Shown here: in pieces, positions 1 through 7,455 of the stretch
Layout: each line of letters opens with the position of its first letter
Position numbering within the stretch: position 1 is the first letter of the stretch
Assembly (NCBI GenBank): GCA_049965455.1
Contig: JBMFWH010000011.1
Span: 1-35,650, forward strand
Direction of reading: 5' to 3'
Length of the DNA: 35,650 nt
DNA from: JAVRLB01 sp049965455
GTDB lineage: Archaea; Thermoplasmatota; Thermoplasmata; Thermoplasmatales; ARK-15
Translations under genes and position numbers: made by a program
The notes under the pieces: generated by a model
What the model saw: the letters and a program-made list of their open reading frames with translations, nothing else
Told to the model about the DNA's origin: nothing
Database searches by the model: none

Positions 1-63
1 AATATGTAACGTTTTTCTGTAACATAAGAGAGGTATCATTTTTCGCATATAAATTTTATATAT

Positions 64-208
64 GTGGCGAAGTTAAGCTTTAATACAATATATTCTAAAT
101 TTATTATTATTACAAAATAAAATATATTATCTATCCTTTAAATAAGTTAAAAATCACGCATAATACTAGCTTTTATGAAAATTTAACTTCAGAATCGTGA
201 CCAGTTAC
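64..208. repeat. Left-truncated copy of the 174-bp MITE-like element
   Basis: Bases 78-208 match 15391-15521 at 128 of 131 positions without gaps. The similarity extends weakly left to about base 64 (shared gtggcga), with about 10 bases missing here. The right terminal repeat is present at 186-208, but the left terminal repeat seen at 15348-15370 is absent, so this copy is truncated at its left end. It ends 13 bases before the TATA box of the DtxR gene. An internal tttaaata box lies at about 138-145. Confidence 0.9.
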
Positions 209-222
209 TGCTGAATGTAAGG

Positions 223-251
223 TTTAAATACTCGATTAGTATAATGCTAAT
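223..251 (+). promoter_or_regulatory. Promoter and candidate operator of the DtxR-type regulator
   Basis: A tttaaata TATA box at 223-230 lies about 28 bases before the ATG at 254, which fits a leaderless transcript. Between box and start lies the interrupted palindrome ATTAG-7-CTAAT (235-251). Its right half recurs as a direct repeat (aatgctaat) inside the first codons, at about 263-271. A palindrome covering the initiation region is the expected position for autorepression by a DtxR-family protein. Protein binding is inferred. Confidence 0.6.
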
Positions 252-253
252 TT

Positions 254-676
254 ATGTCTAATAATGCTAATCATAACTTGACCAAAAAAGAGAGAGATTG
301 TATAATTTTCATAGAGAAAGGTTCAACCGGAGAATTTCCAATTCGAGTTTTAGATTTGGCTAAATCAATGAAAGTGAAGCCGCCCACTGTTGAAGAATTA
401 CTTTACAGGCTGGAAGAAAAGAAAATGATCATAAGAAAGAGAGGTATGATAATGCTCACAAAGCTAGGGAAAAAAACATATACCGACATTATATTGTGTC
501 ATCGTGTTCTGGAAACGTTCTTTGTAGATTGTGGAGTATCAGTATCTGATGCTTGTGAAAAGATAAGCAACTTCGATTACATGATTGATACTGATACCGC
601 AAAGATGATTCTTGCCAAACTAGGAAATCCAACCAAATGCCCTCATGGCTATAATATTATTGAAAATATAGAATAA
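254..676 (+). CDS. DtxR/MntR-family metal-dependent transcriptional regulator
   Basis: The 140-residue product has the two-domain layout of short DtxR-family repressors: a winged helix-turn-helix at about residues 10-70 and a metal-binding dimerisation domain at about 75-140, with no SH3-like third domain. Family landmarks visible are HRVLETFF (83-90) and the C-terminal CPHG (129-132). The Glu-His pair usually found in the SDACEKIS region is not evident (it reads NFD), so metal coordination may differ from MntR or DtxR. The gene lies nine bases before a membrane metal transporter on the same strand, so the pair probably forms an operon in which this protein senses the transported metal. The likely leaderless promoter carries a palindrome that could be its operator. 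The family is clear, but which metal it senses cannot be read from the sequence. Confidence 0.85.
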   Translation: MSNNANHNLTKKERDCIIFIEKGSTGEFPIRVLDLAKSMKVKPPTVEELLYRLEEKKMIIRKRGMIMLTKLGKKTYTDIILCHRVLETFFVDCGVSVSDACEKISNFDYMIDTDTAKMILAKLGNPTKCPHGYNIIENIE

Positions 677-685
677 GGGACTAAT

Positions 686-1654
686 ATGGTTGTAATTAAT
701 TTGTGGAACCCTCAAAACGTAGACTTTATCAGTGCCGTGATCATTTCATATCTGTTGGGAATTGTTCATGGTATAACACCTGATGAACATACTTGGCCCA
801 TTACCTTTTCATATTCTGTAGGATCATACAGTACCAAGGGTGGCGCTAAGTCGGGATTGATGTTCTCTACTGGCTTTACTGTACAGAGAGCCATTTTATC
901 AGAGTTGAGCTATCTGGCATTGGCAGCTATATTTATGAGCAGTCTTGTTTTTGGGGTGACGTATATCCTTGTAGGACTGGCAATGGCACTTGCAGGTATA
1001 TACATAGCCAAAAAAGGAAAATACCTGCACTGGCACTATCTTGAAGAGAAATTAGGAGTGTTGACAGGAATACACAAGAAGGGTAGCGAAGTGCAAAAGG
1101 GAGAGCTAGAGCATCGAATAAACCCGGCTTGTGTAGCTGATGATTGTGTTGATTTAAAACCTGTTCCTGTAAAACTGGCACTTGCACATGGTTTTATAGC
1201 CGGATTTGGGTTTGGTGCGTTTGCACTGATTATATACACTGTTCTTGCACCTTCTATGCCTTCAATATATCTAGGATTTTTACCAGGGTTGCTGTTCGGG
1301 CTTGGGACAATGACCATGCAGATCATGTTTGGTACATTATTTGGAAAATGGCTAAGCAGCATTAAAAAGCTTACAAAAGATGGAATAGCGTTTGTGGGAA
1401 AGAGCATATCCACTTTCGTGCTGGAATATGGGGGTATTGCGTTTATCGTGGCCGGAGCATTCATAGTGGTATTTCCATCAATATTAAACTACGGCATAGT
1501 GACAGGAATAAAAGTTCACAATCTTGACGATTTAAACATAGGATTCTTCCTGGTAATAATAGTCGTGATAGTGCTGGGGTTCATCGGATATAAGCGTGCA
1601 ATAGATAGAGCTACGAGTAACCCAATGTTTTCGAATATAGACAGAAATAGCTGA
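686..1654 (+). CDS. NicO/UreH-like membrane metal transporter
   Basis: The 322-residue polytopic membrane protein has about six to seven hydrophobic segments (roughly 15-35, 70-110, 160-185, 190-225, 245-270, 285-305). Near the N terminus is HGITPDEH (28-35), which resembles the His-x4-Asp-His signature of nickel/cobalt transporters but with one extra Glu. A second His-Gly element (AHGFIAGFGFG) begins the second half, as in NicO and UreH-like families. The hydrophilic loop between the halves contains CVADDC, a possible metal site. It follows a DtxR-type regulator by nine bases and so is probably co-transcribed and metal-controlled. Nickel, cobalt, manganese or iron are all possible. The fold assignment is fairly secure and the substrate is not. 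No urease or hydrogenase genes are nearby. Confidence 0.7.
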   Translation: MVVINLWNPQNVDFISAVIISYLLGIVHGITPDEHTWPITFSYSVGSYSTKGGAKSGLMFSTGFTVQRAILSELSYLALAAIFMSSLVFGVTYILVGLAMALAGIYIAKKGKYLHWHYLEEKLGVLTGIHKKGSEVQKGELEHRINPACVADDCVDLKPVPVKLALAHGFIAGFGFGAFALIIYTVLAPSMPSIYLGFLPGLLFGLGTMTMQIMFGTLFGKWLSSIKKLTKDGIAFVGKSISTFVLEYGGIAFIVAGAFIVVFPSILNYGIVTGIKVHNLDDLNIGFFLVIIVVIVLGFIGYKRAIDRATSNPMFSNIDRNS

Positions 1655-1964
1655 ACAGTGGCTACTCCATTATGCCTTTCAGCATCTTTCCTGCAATAAA
1701 GCTCAATATGAGAATAAGTGCGACTGATGCGCTATTATAACTGTCAAAAATATATCTTCATATGTAGGTGATCGAACAATAATGGCAGAAATACCTAAGA
1801 AAGTCATAGCACTTGCACAGATTATTGATCTAAAACCAGAACTGTTCCCTAAAAAGGTTCCGAGTCAAGGATTAACCAGATTCTTTATGTAAGGTTTCGA
1901 TGCAATGGTTCAAATCAGAATTTTAATATATGTGAAAAACGATTCCTCCCCAGGTGATTGAGAT
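1655..1964. other. Intergenic region with a small ORF and a possible membrane-protein remnant
   Basis: This 310-base gap holds a short ORF with a good ribosome binding site (1782-1892, listed separately). On the minus strand, 1662-1760 reads open for about 32 codons, ending in a hydrophobic helix (SVALILILSFIAGKML) and a stop at 1662, with no start codon, so it may be the 3' end of a decayed membrane-protein gene. A TATA box (tttaatata, 1922-1930) and a GGTGAT ribosome binding site (1953-1958) serve the aminotransferase gene at 1965. Confidence 0.5.
1782..1892 (+). CDS. Possible 36-residue small protein
   Basis: An ATG at 1782 is preceded at nine bases by aggtgatc (about 1766-1773), a near-perfect complement of the archaeal 16S tail and the same motif used by the next gene. 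The ORF runs 36 codons to TAA at 1890. The predicted peptide is basic and moderately hydrophobic, starting MAEIPKKVIALAQIIDL and ending TRFFM. I do not recognise a family. It could be a genuine small protein or the surviving start of a decayed gene, since it sits beside a possible membrane-protein remnant. Support rests on the ribosome binding site and amino-acid composition only. Confidence 0.35.
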   Translation: MAEIPKKVIALAQIIDLKPELFPKKVPSQGLTRFFM

Positions 1965-3023
1965 ATGCATTTGAAATTGTTTATACCGGGACCAACTGAA
2001 GTAAGCGAGGATGTTCTCCAAATTTTATCAAAGCCCATTATTGGACATAGATCAAAAGAGATGTCTGATCTCTATGAGCGCATTCATGACAATCTTCAGA
2101 AATTTTTTAACACAAAATATGAAGTTGAGGTTTTTACTACCTCTGGAACAGGACTTATGGAGGGAAGTATAAGAAACATCATACAATCCAAGATGCTAAA
2201 CCTGACCAATGGATCATTCAGCGAACGCTGGTACAAAATTGCCCTTGCTAACGGCAAAGATGCCAAGGCACTGGAATATGAGTGGGGCAAGGCTGCTAAG
2301 CCAGAAGACGTTGAAAAAATGTTGGAAAAAGATAAATTTGAGGGCGTTGCTTTGACCCATAATGAGACTAGCACAGGCGTGAGAACCCCTATCGATGCAA
2401 TATCAGATGTTGTACACAAGCATGATGCACTGTTAATGGTTGACGCAGTAAGCTCTCTTGCAGGAGACCTCATAAATGTGAACAAGGCGGATGTGATATT
2501 CGCGCCTACTCAGAAAGCGTTTGGATTGCCACCGGGCCTGGCAATAGCATTTATAAGCCCTGCCGCGATGGAAAAAACAAAAACTGTCAAAGATCGTGGC
2601 TATTTCTTTGATTTTGTAGCTATGCATGATTATTATGTCGAAAAAAAGCAGATTCCTGCAACGCCGGCAGTCACGTTCTTCTATGCTCTAGACTACCAGC
2701 TTGAGAAAATGATTAAAGAGGGAATGGAGCATAGATACAACAGGCACAAAGAGATGGCGAAGATGGTACAGACATGGGCCAAGAAAAACTTCGATCTTTT
2801 TGCAGAGCCTGGCTATGAGTCTGTAACTGTAACCACTTTAAAAAATAATAAGAATATAAACGTGGAATCACTCAGGAAAGAACTTAGGAATAAAGGCTTG
2901 GAAATTTCAAATGGCTATGGGAAATTAAAAGAAAAGACGTTTCGCATAGCTCATATGGGTGACCTTACACCCAAGGATATCAAAGAATTGCTGGATACTA
3001 TGGACGAGATACTAAACAGGTGA
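1965..3023 (+). CDS. Class V aminotransferase (phosphoserine or serine-pyruvate type)
   Basis: This PLP-dependent fold-type I class V aminotransferase has 352 residues. Visible features are the N-terminal PGPTEV motif (8-13), the STSG-like phosphate-binding stretch FTTSGTG (57-63), Asp160 in MVDAVSS that would contact the pyridine nitrogen, and the Schiff-base lysine K184 in PTQKAFGLPPG. The next gene is SerA, joined with a stop/ribosome-site overlap, so the natural reading is conversion of 3-phosphohydroxypyruvate to phosphoserine with glutamate. Class V alanine-glyoxylate and serine-pyruvate aminotransferases look similar, and the archaeal phosphoserine enzymes are of this type, so substrate is inferred from context. 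The start is supported by GGTGAT six bases upstream and a TATA box at about 1922. Confidence 0.82.
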   Translation: MHLKLFIPGPTEVSEDVLQILSKPIIGHRSKEMSDLYERIHDNLQKFFNTKYEVEVFTTSGTGLMEGSIRNIIQSKMLNLTNGSFSERWYKIALANGKDAKALEYEWGKAAKPEDVEKMLEKDKFEGVALTHNETSTGVRTPIDAISDVVHKHDALLMVDAVSSLAGDLINVNKADVIFAPTQKAFGLPPGLAIAFISPAAMEKTKTVKDRGYFFDFVAMHDYYVEKKQIPATPAVTFFYALDYQLEKMIKEGMEHRYNRHKEMAKMVQTWAKKNFDLFAEPGYESVTVTTLKNNKNINVESLRKELRNKGLEISNGYGKLKEKTFRIAHMGDLTPKDIKELLDTMDEILNR

Positions 3024-3028
3024 ACTTC

Positions 3029-3937
3029 ATGAAGATTCTGGTTACCGATCCGATCCACCCGGAAGGAATTGCATTGTTGAAAAGCGCGGGATTTGATGTG
3101 GACGAAAAGTATGATCTCGACAAAGATTCTTTGAAGGAGATTATAAAAAACTATGATGCCTTGATTGTAAGAAGCAAGACGAAGGTTACCAAGGACGTCA
3201 TAGAGTCCGGGCAGAGGCTGGCAGCAATCGGGCGTGCTGGCGTAGGCCTTGATAACATAGATTCAAAAACCGCAGCTGAAAAAAACATCAAGATCATCAA
3301 CACTCCAAACGTGAGTACTGTTTCAGTTGCAGAGCTTGTAATGGGGTTCATGATCTCGGCTGTAAGATACATTCCGCAAGCAACCGACTCCCTGAAAAAA
3401 ATGGAATGGGACAAGGAAAAGTTCAGTGGCACTGAGCTTGCTGACAAAACGCTTGGAATAATCGGAATTGGCAGGATCGGCAGTGCGGTTGCCAAGCGTG
3501 CCAAGAGTTTCGATATGAAAGTCATAGGATTTGATCCATATGTGAAGCAATCGAAGGATATCCAGATTGTGGATCTTGACACTTTATTGAGATCTTCAGA
3601 TATCATTTCCGTTCATGTCCCTCTAACAGAAGAGACAAGGCACATGATTTCGATGAACGAAGTGAAAAAGATGAAGCGGGGGATTATAGTAATCAATGCT
3701 GCAAGAGGCGGGATCCTTGACGAAAATGCATTGAAATACGGACTTGACAACGGCATAATCAGGGGCGTGTGCCTAGATGTCTTTGAGTCAGAGAAGCCAT
3801 TTAAAAGCGTACTTCTTGATCAGTATAATTTTATTGGCACGCCGCATATCGGAGCTCAGACTGAAGAAGCACAGAAACGAGCGGGCCTTGAGATAGCAAG
3901 GCTCATGAGCGAATATTTGAAAACTGTCAAAAAGTGA
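3029..3937 (+). CDS. serA: D-3-phosphoglycerate dehydrogenase (short, no ACT domain)
   Basis: This member of the D-isomer-specific 2-hydroxyacid dehydrogenase family has about 302 residues. It oxidises 3-phosphoglycerate to 3-phosphohydroxypyruvate with NAD, the first step of serine synthesis. The Rossmann motif GIIGIGRIGSAVAKR lies near residue 143. The catalytic trio is visible as Arg in NAARGG, Glu in DVFESEKP and His in GTPHIGAQT. The protein ends after the catalytic domain, so the C-terminal ACT domain that gives serine feedback in longer enzymes is absent. The ATG at 3029 is preferred over an in-frame GTG at 3020. The GTG is part of the GGTGA ribosome site that also contains the stop of the preceding aminotransferase, and family members begin at the MKILVTDP strand. 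It is translationally coupled to that gene. Confidence 0.93.
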   Translation: MKILVTDPIHPEGIALLKSAGFDVDEKYDLDKDSLKEIIKNYDALIVRSKTKVTKDVIESGQRLAAIGRAGVGLDNIDSKTAAEKNIKIINTPNVSTVSVAELVMGFMISAVRYIPQATDSLKKMEWDKEKFSGTELADKTLGIIGIGRIGSAVAKRAKSFDMKVIGFDPYVKQSKDIQIVDLDTLLRSSDIISVHVPLTEETRHMISMNEVKKMKRGIIVINAARGGILDENALKYGLDNGIIRGVCLDVFESEKPFKSVLLDQYNFIGTPHIGAQTEEAQKRAGLEIARLMSEYLKTVKK

Positions 3938-3943
3938 GCGATT

Positions 3944-5128
3944 ATGGTAAATGTCTATCCATTTAAAGGAATCAGATACAGTATAAAAGAGCTGGATAAG
4001 TTAATAACAGAGCCATATGATAAGATCCCAAAAGAGATGCAGCGCCAATATTACAGGAAGAGCCCATATAATTTCATAAGATTAAACCTTCCCGACGAAC
4101 CTGATCCCTACACTTCGGCAAAGGATACTATCAGAAAATGGCTTGACTCTAAAATCATGTTAAAAGACGAAGAGCCCTATTATTATCAATATATACAGAA
4201 TTTTAATCTTTTCGGAAAAAATTATCAGAGATATGGCTTTTTTGCTGCTGTGAAACTAGAAGAATACAGCGAAAAAAAGATACTGCCGCATGAAAGAACG
4301 TTCAAAGGGCCAAAAGAGGATAGGCTAAAGATGCTGAGAGCCACAAACATTGATCTGGAACCAGTGTTTTTCCTGTACGACGATCCGGAGATGTTTGTTA
4401 AAAACACCTTTGAAAAAGGAAAACGGGAGCTGGAAACTGACGTTGAAGACAATGGGATAAGGCATACTATTTACCGGATGAAATCAAGGGATATATCAAG
4501 GTTTTTTGAGGAAAAAAAACTGGTGATAGCGGACGGGCATCATCGCTATGAGACGGCATTAAATTATGCAAAAGAGATGGGATTTGCTAAAGGGACAGGA
4601 TATATTATGGCAGTGCTTGTCAATAAAAATGATCCAGGGTTAGTAATACTTCCATCGCACAGGGTGATAAAAGATTCGATTTCGCCGACAGAACTTCTGG
4701 AAAAGTTAAAGCGGTTTTTCAATGTGACAGAGATACCCGTAAGTGAGGTAAAAGGGTTCATTAACCAAGATATAGTGTATTGTTTCAAAGATCATGCTTA
4801 TGCGATTGAGATCAAGAAAGAGTACGTTTCAAAAGATAGCTTGAGCCAGAACCTGAATGTATCATATCTGAACAATTTCGTGTTTTCAGAGATCTTAAAG
4901 ATAAAAGACCGGGAAACTATTACATTTGAAAGATGGCCAGATGATGTATGGAAAACGCTTGAAGACGGCAATAAGTTTGCGTTCATGGTAAGTCCTGTGA
5001 GCACTTCAACAGTCTGGAACGTTGCAATGAAAGGAGAGATAATGCCTGAGAAGTCTACTGATTTCTATCCAAAACTGATATCAGGGCTTAAATTATTAGA
5101 CCTGAACGACTGCATAAGTGCAGATTAG
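3944..5128 (+). CDS. DUF1015-family protein (ParB/sulfiredoxin-like DGHHR motif)
   Basis: The 394-residue soluble protein matches the DUF1015 family in length and motifs: HERTFKGPKEDRL (116-128), the signature DGHHRYETAL (197-206) and LPSHRVI (236-242). The DGHHR element is the hallmark shared with ParB/sulfiredoxin-fold nucleotide-using proteins, among them the archaeal free-serine kinase SerK. The gene starts six bases after serA, the third member of an apparent operon. This genomic company suggests a role in serine or phosphoserine metabolism, possibly interconverting serine and O-phosphoserine. That function is inference from motif and context. The family name is what the sequence supports. 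The acidic/aromatic N-terminal region (40-110) is family-specific and of unknown role. Confidence 0.8.
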   Translation: MVNVYPFKGIRYSIKELDKLITEPYDKIPKEMQRQYYRKSPYNFIRLNLPDEPDPYTSAKDTIRKWLDSKIMLKDEEPYYYQYIQNFNLFGKNYQRYGFFAAVKLEEYSEKKILPHERTFKGPKEDRLKMLRATNIDLEPVFFLYDDPEMFVKNTFEKGKRELETDVEDNGIRHTIYRMKSRDISRFFEEKKLVIADGHHRYETALNYAKEMGFAKGTGYIMAVLVNKNDPGLVILPSHRVIKDSISPTELLEKLKRFFNVTEIPVSEVKGFINQDIVYCFKDHAYAIEIKKEYVSKDSLSQNLNVSYLNNFVFSEILKIKDRETITFERWPDDVWKTLEDGNKFAFMVSPVSTSTVWNVAMKGEIMPEKSTDFYPKLISGLKLLDLNDCISAD

Positions 5129-5144
5129 CTTTTAATCTATTCCC

Positions 5145-5810
5145 ATGATATTAATCTCCGATGTTCATTCGAATTACATTGCCATAAAGGAGATTCTGGA
5201 GCAACTGGACAGAAACGAGAAGATAGTTCATGCTGGCGACGTGGTTGGATATAACCCTTTTCCAAATGAGACAATTGCTCTTTTCAAGCAATATAATGTG
5301 ATCTCAATTGCCGGCAATCATGACAAGGCTGTTTTATCTGGCAATTTTTCAAACTTTAACGATGATGCGAAGATTGCGGCATTATGGACAAGAAGTCAGT
5401 TAAATTCTGAAAGTTTCGCCTATCTTGGCTCATTAAATTCATCAATTACCGTCATTGACAATAACAAAAAAATTGCGGTACATCACGGTGCTCCGTTTGA
5501 CGAAGATTATTACATGTACGAAGAAAGCGTTTCAGAATCACTTCTCCAGTACGATCACGCAGACATATTGGTGTTAGGGCATACGCATGTGCCATATATC
5601 CTAAAATTCGGGGCAAAGATAATATGTAACCCTGGTAGTGCTGGCCAGCCCAGAGATGGAGATAGTAGAGCCGCATATGTTATAGTAAACACTGAAAATA
5701 TCGAAATTGAGCTAAAAAGAGTGAAGTATAACATAAAGGAGGTATCTGAAAAAATCGAAAACCTGAAATTGCCCGAATTTTTAGGAAAAAGGCTATTTTA
5801 TGGCCTTTGA
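5145..5810 (+). CDS. Calcineurin-like metallophosphoesterase (YfcE/MJ0936 type)
   Basis: The 221-residue metallophosphoesterase has the full dimetal motif set in order: DVHSN (6-10), GDVVGYNPFP (about 37-46), GNHDK (about 63-67), the HHGAP element (about 110-114) and GHTHVPY (about 144-150). It ends in the usual CNPGSAGQPRDG. Such enzymes hydrolyse phosphomonoesters or phosphodiesters with Mn, Fe or Ni. It lies 16 bases after the DUF1015 gene on the same strand, so it may belong to the serine operon. No SerB-type phosphoserine phosphatase is seen in the window, making this a candidate for the missing dephosphorylation step, though a general nucleotide phosphodiesterase role is equally possible. 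There is no obvious ribosome site upstream of the ATG. Confidence 0.82.
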   Translation: MILISDVHSNYIAIKEILEQLDRNEKIVHAGDVVGYNPFPNETIALFKQYNVISIAGNHDKAVLSGNFSNFNDDAKIAALWTRSQLNSESFAYLGSLNSSITVIDNNKKIAVHHGAPFDEDYYMYEESVSESLLQYDHADILVLGHTHVPYILKFGAKIICNPGSAGQPRDGDSRAAYVIVNTENIEIELKRVKYNIKEVSEKIENLKLPEFLGKRLFYGL

Positions 5811-5860
5811 CAAGTGAAAATACTGGCAAAATAGATATACAATTATGCAATTAGGCAATC

Positions 5861-6724
5861 GTGAATATAAAAAGCATAGCTGCATACATAGAGCTTACCA
5901 AACCGAAAGTTACCGCGCTGCTTACTTTAGGTGGCGTAGCCGGTGGGTTTCTTGCTTACAGCCACAGTGCCTGGCTCAGAATATTAATTGGCACGATAGC
6001 AGTAATCATAGCTTCAAGCGGCATTAATTGTATTACCAATTACATTGACCGGGATATAGATGCAGTGATGGAACGTACAAAAAACAGGCCTTTACCAACG
6101 GGGAGAATCACGCCGCCTATTAAAGCAGTTTATCTGGGAATTGTTCTAGTAATATTGTCTATTATCATACTACTCCCATTCTCTATATATGCAGCAATCT
6201 GGATTATAATCGGAGTGTTGTTCGATCCCGTATTTTATAATTACTATACAAAAAGGAAGACTGCTTGGAACATTATAATTGGGTCTTTTGCAGGCGGTGC
6301 TCCAGTGTTTGTAGTATGGGCCACCGTTACAGATCAGCTATTCAGCATCCAGCCGTTCCTATTATTCTTGCTCATAGTATTATGGACTCCCATACACATA
6401 TGGAGCCTTTCAATCAGATATGTTAAAGATTACAAAAATGCAGGAATACCGATGTTGCCTGTCGCAAAATCGGTAGAGTATACCATAAAAACAATAGGCA
6501 TTTTCTCTATTTTCTTATTTTTGGTATCAGTAGCTGTTTATTATGAATTATCCCTGAACCTGGTAATATTGGCAGTTTTGATCATAGTAAACTTGATATT
6601 ATTGATCTATAGCCTGTCACTTCTTTTCAGGGCTTCTGAAAAAACAGCATACATTTTGTTCAAGATCACAAGTCCATATCTTGCCGTAGTTTTTCTTATC
6701 GTTATAATTCATGCCTTAATCTGA
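5861..6724 (+). CDS. ctaB: Protoheme IX farnesyltransferase (heme O synthase)
   Basis: The 287-residue UbiA-superfamily prenyltransferase has about eight to nine membrane helices. It transfers a farnesyl group to heme B to make heme O for a terminal oxidase. The prenyl-diphosphate motif NYIDRDIDAVMERTKNRPLP (about 52-71) is diagnostic of CtaB/CyoE, and the second Asp-rich loop appears as YVKDYKNAGIPMLPV. The start is GTG at 5861, about 25 bases from a possible TATA box (agatatac, 5832-5839), so the mRNA may be leaderless. No in-frame ATG is better placed. The 3' end overlaps the convergent srp19 gene by 16 bases. No oxidase subunit genes are in the window, but the gene implies aerobic respiration with an O- or A-type heme. 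Confidence 0.92.
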   Translation: MNIKSIAAYIELTKPKVTALLTLGGVAGGFLAYSHSAWLRILIGTIAVIIASSGINCITNYIDRDIDAVMERTKNRPLPTGRITPPIKAVYLGIVLVILSIIILLPFSIYAAIWIIIGVLFDPVFYNYYTKRKTAWNIIIGSFAGGAPVFVVWATVTDQLFSIQPFLLFLLIVLWTPIHIWSLSIRYVKDYKNAGIPMLPVAKSVEYTIKTIGIFSIFLFLVSVAVYYELSLNLVILAVLIIVNLILLIYSLSLLFRASEKTAYILFKITSPYLAVVFLIVIIHALI

Positions 6725-6984
6725 GGCTCTCTCACTTTTCTGGCAATTTCATAAAGAAGCTTGGTCTTGGGTAGTTCAGTTGACACTTCTATCCTGTTCT
6801 CAAACTTAAAAGGATCTTTGCTGTATCTTTTTTGAACCACTTCGTATTTTATATTCATAGCCTTCAATGCGCTTTCTATTCTATTCACATCTGCATTAAA
6901 TGCCAGGTGTTTTGGAACTCTTCTACCCATGTTTCTAGTATACTCTGCAAAAAAGTACGCAGGATATACAATAACGATTCTCAT
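6709..6984 (-). CDS. srp19: Signal recognition particle protein SRP19
   Basis: The 91-residue SRP19 binds the tips of SRP RNA helices 6 and 8 and promotes SRP54 loading for co-translational targeting to the membrane. The start MRIVIVYPAYF and the GRRVPKHLAF stretch (20-29) are typical, as is the basic tail. The length is normal for archaea. It follows the S8e gene by 13 bases in the same direction and probably shares its promoter. No Shine-Dalgarno motif is obvious before the ATG. Its end overlaps the convergent heme O synthase gene. Confidence 0.92.
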   Translation of the reverse strand: MRIVIVYPAYFFAEYTRNMGRRVPKHLAFNADVNRIESALKAMNIKYEVVQKRYSKDPFKFENRIEVSTELPKTKLLYEIARKVREPQIKA

Positions 6985-6997
6985 ATCTAAAAAAATT

Positions 6998-7378
6998 TTA
7001 CTGTACTAAAATACCGTTGATAAAGCCATGTTGCCCTGGCCTGGACGTGATTTTAGCCATGCCTAGCTCAGTCTGCACTATTGCACCTTTGGTCATTATA
7101 TTTCTGTGCACAAAGTGCGGGTTTGCATTATTTTCTTTAACTGTGATTATCTTGGCTTTTTTAGAAGTTTTAGTTTTTGGATCGTAAACTACCATCGTGT
7201 CAGATACCAGCACTTTTATTTTTGCATTACCGCCTCTAGTTCTGACTGCCTTGGTCTTGATATTGCCAATTTTTGTATGTATTGGCACGCTTCCTGCTTC
7301 GTATTTTTTTCGCTTTCTATAATCTCGATATCTTCCGCCCGTCATTTTTCTGACAGGCCTACCTTGCCATACTGCCAT
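6998..7378 (-). CDS. rps8e: 30S ribosomal protein S8e
   Basis: The 126-residue archaeal S8e begins MAVWQGRPVRKMTGGRYR, the basic N-terminal signature of the family, and continues through GNAKIKVLVSD and the RPGQHGFINGIL ending. It is a component of the small ribosomal subunit found in archaea and eukaryotes. The start is supported by GGTG about eight bases upstream, and an upstream tttatatataaa box (about 7415-7427) provides a strong promoter. It is the first gene of a probable two-gene operon with srp19. Confidence 0.96.
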   Translation of the reverse strand: MAVWQGRPVRKMTGGRYRDYRKRKKYEAGSVPIHTKIGNIKTKAVRTRGGNAKIKVLVSDTMVVYDPKTKTSKKAKIITVKENNANPHFVHRNIMTKGAIVQTELGMAKITSRPGQHGFINGILVQ

Positions 7379-7455
7379 GATTAAACACCTAATTCAGGTA
7401 AGGAAAATAAGCAGTTTATATATAAACTTTCTTATTTTCTTTGCTTTGTAATTTA

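Noticed and set aside
1..77. Possible left terminal repeat for the first MITE copy (gtaac at 6-10)
   Set aside because: Only five bases match and no 8-bp duplication flanks the copy, so it is taken as truncated.
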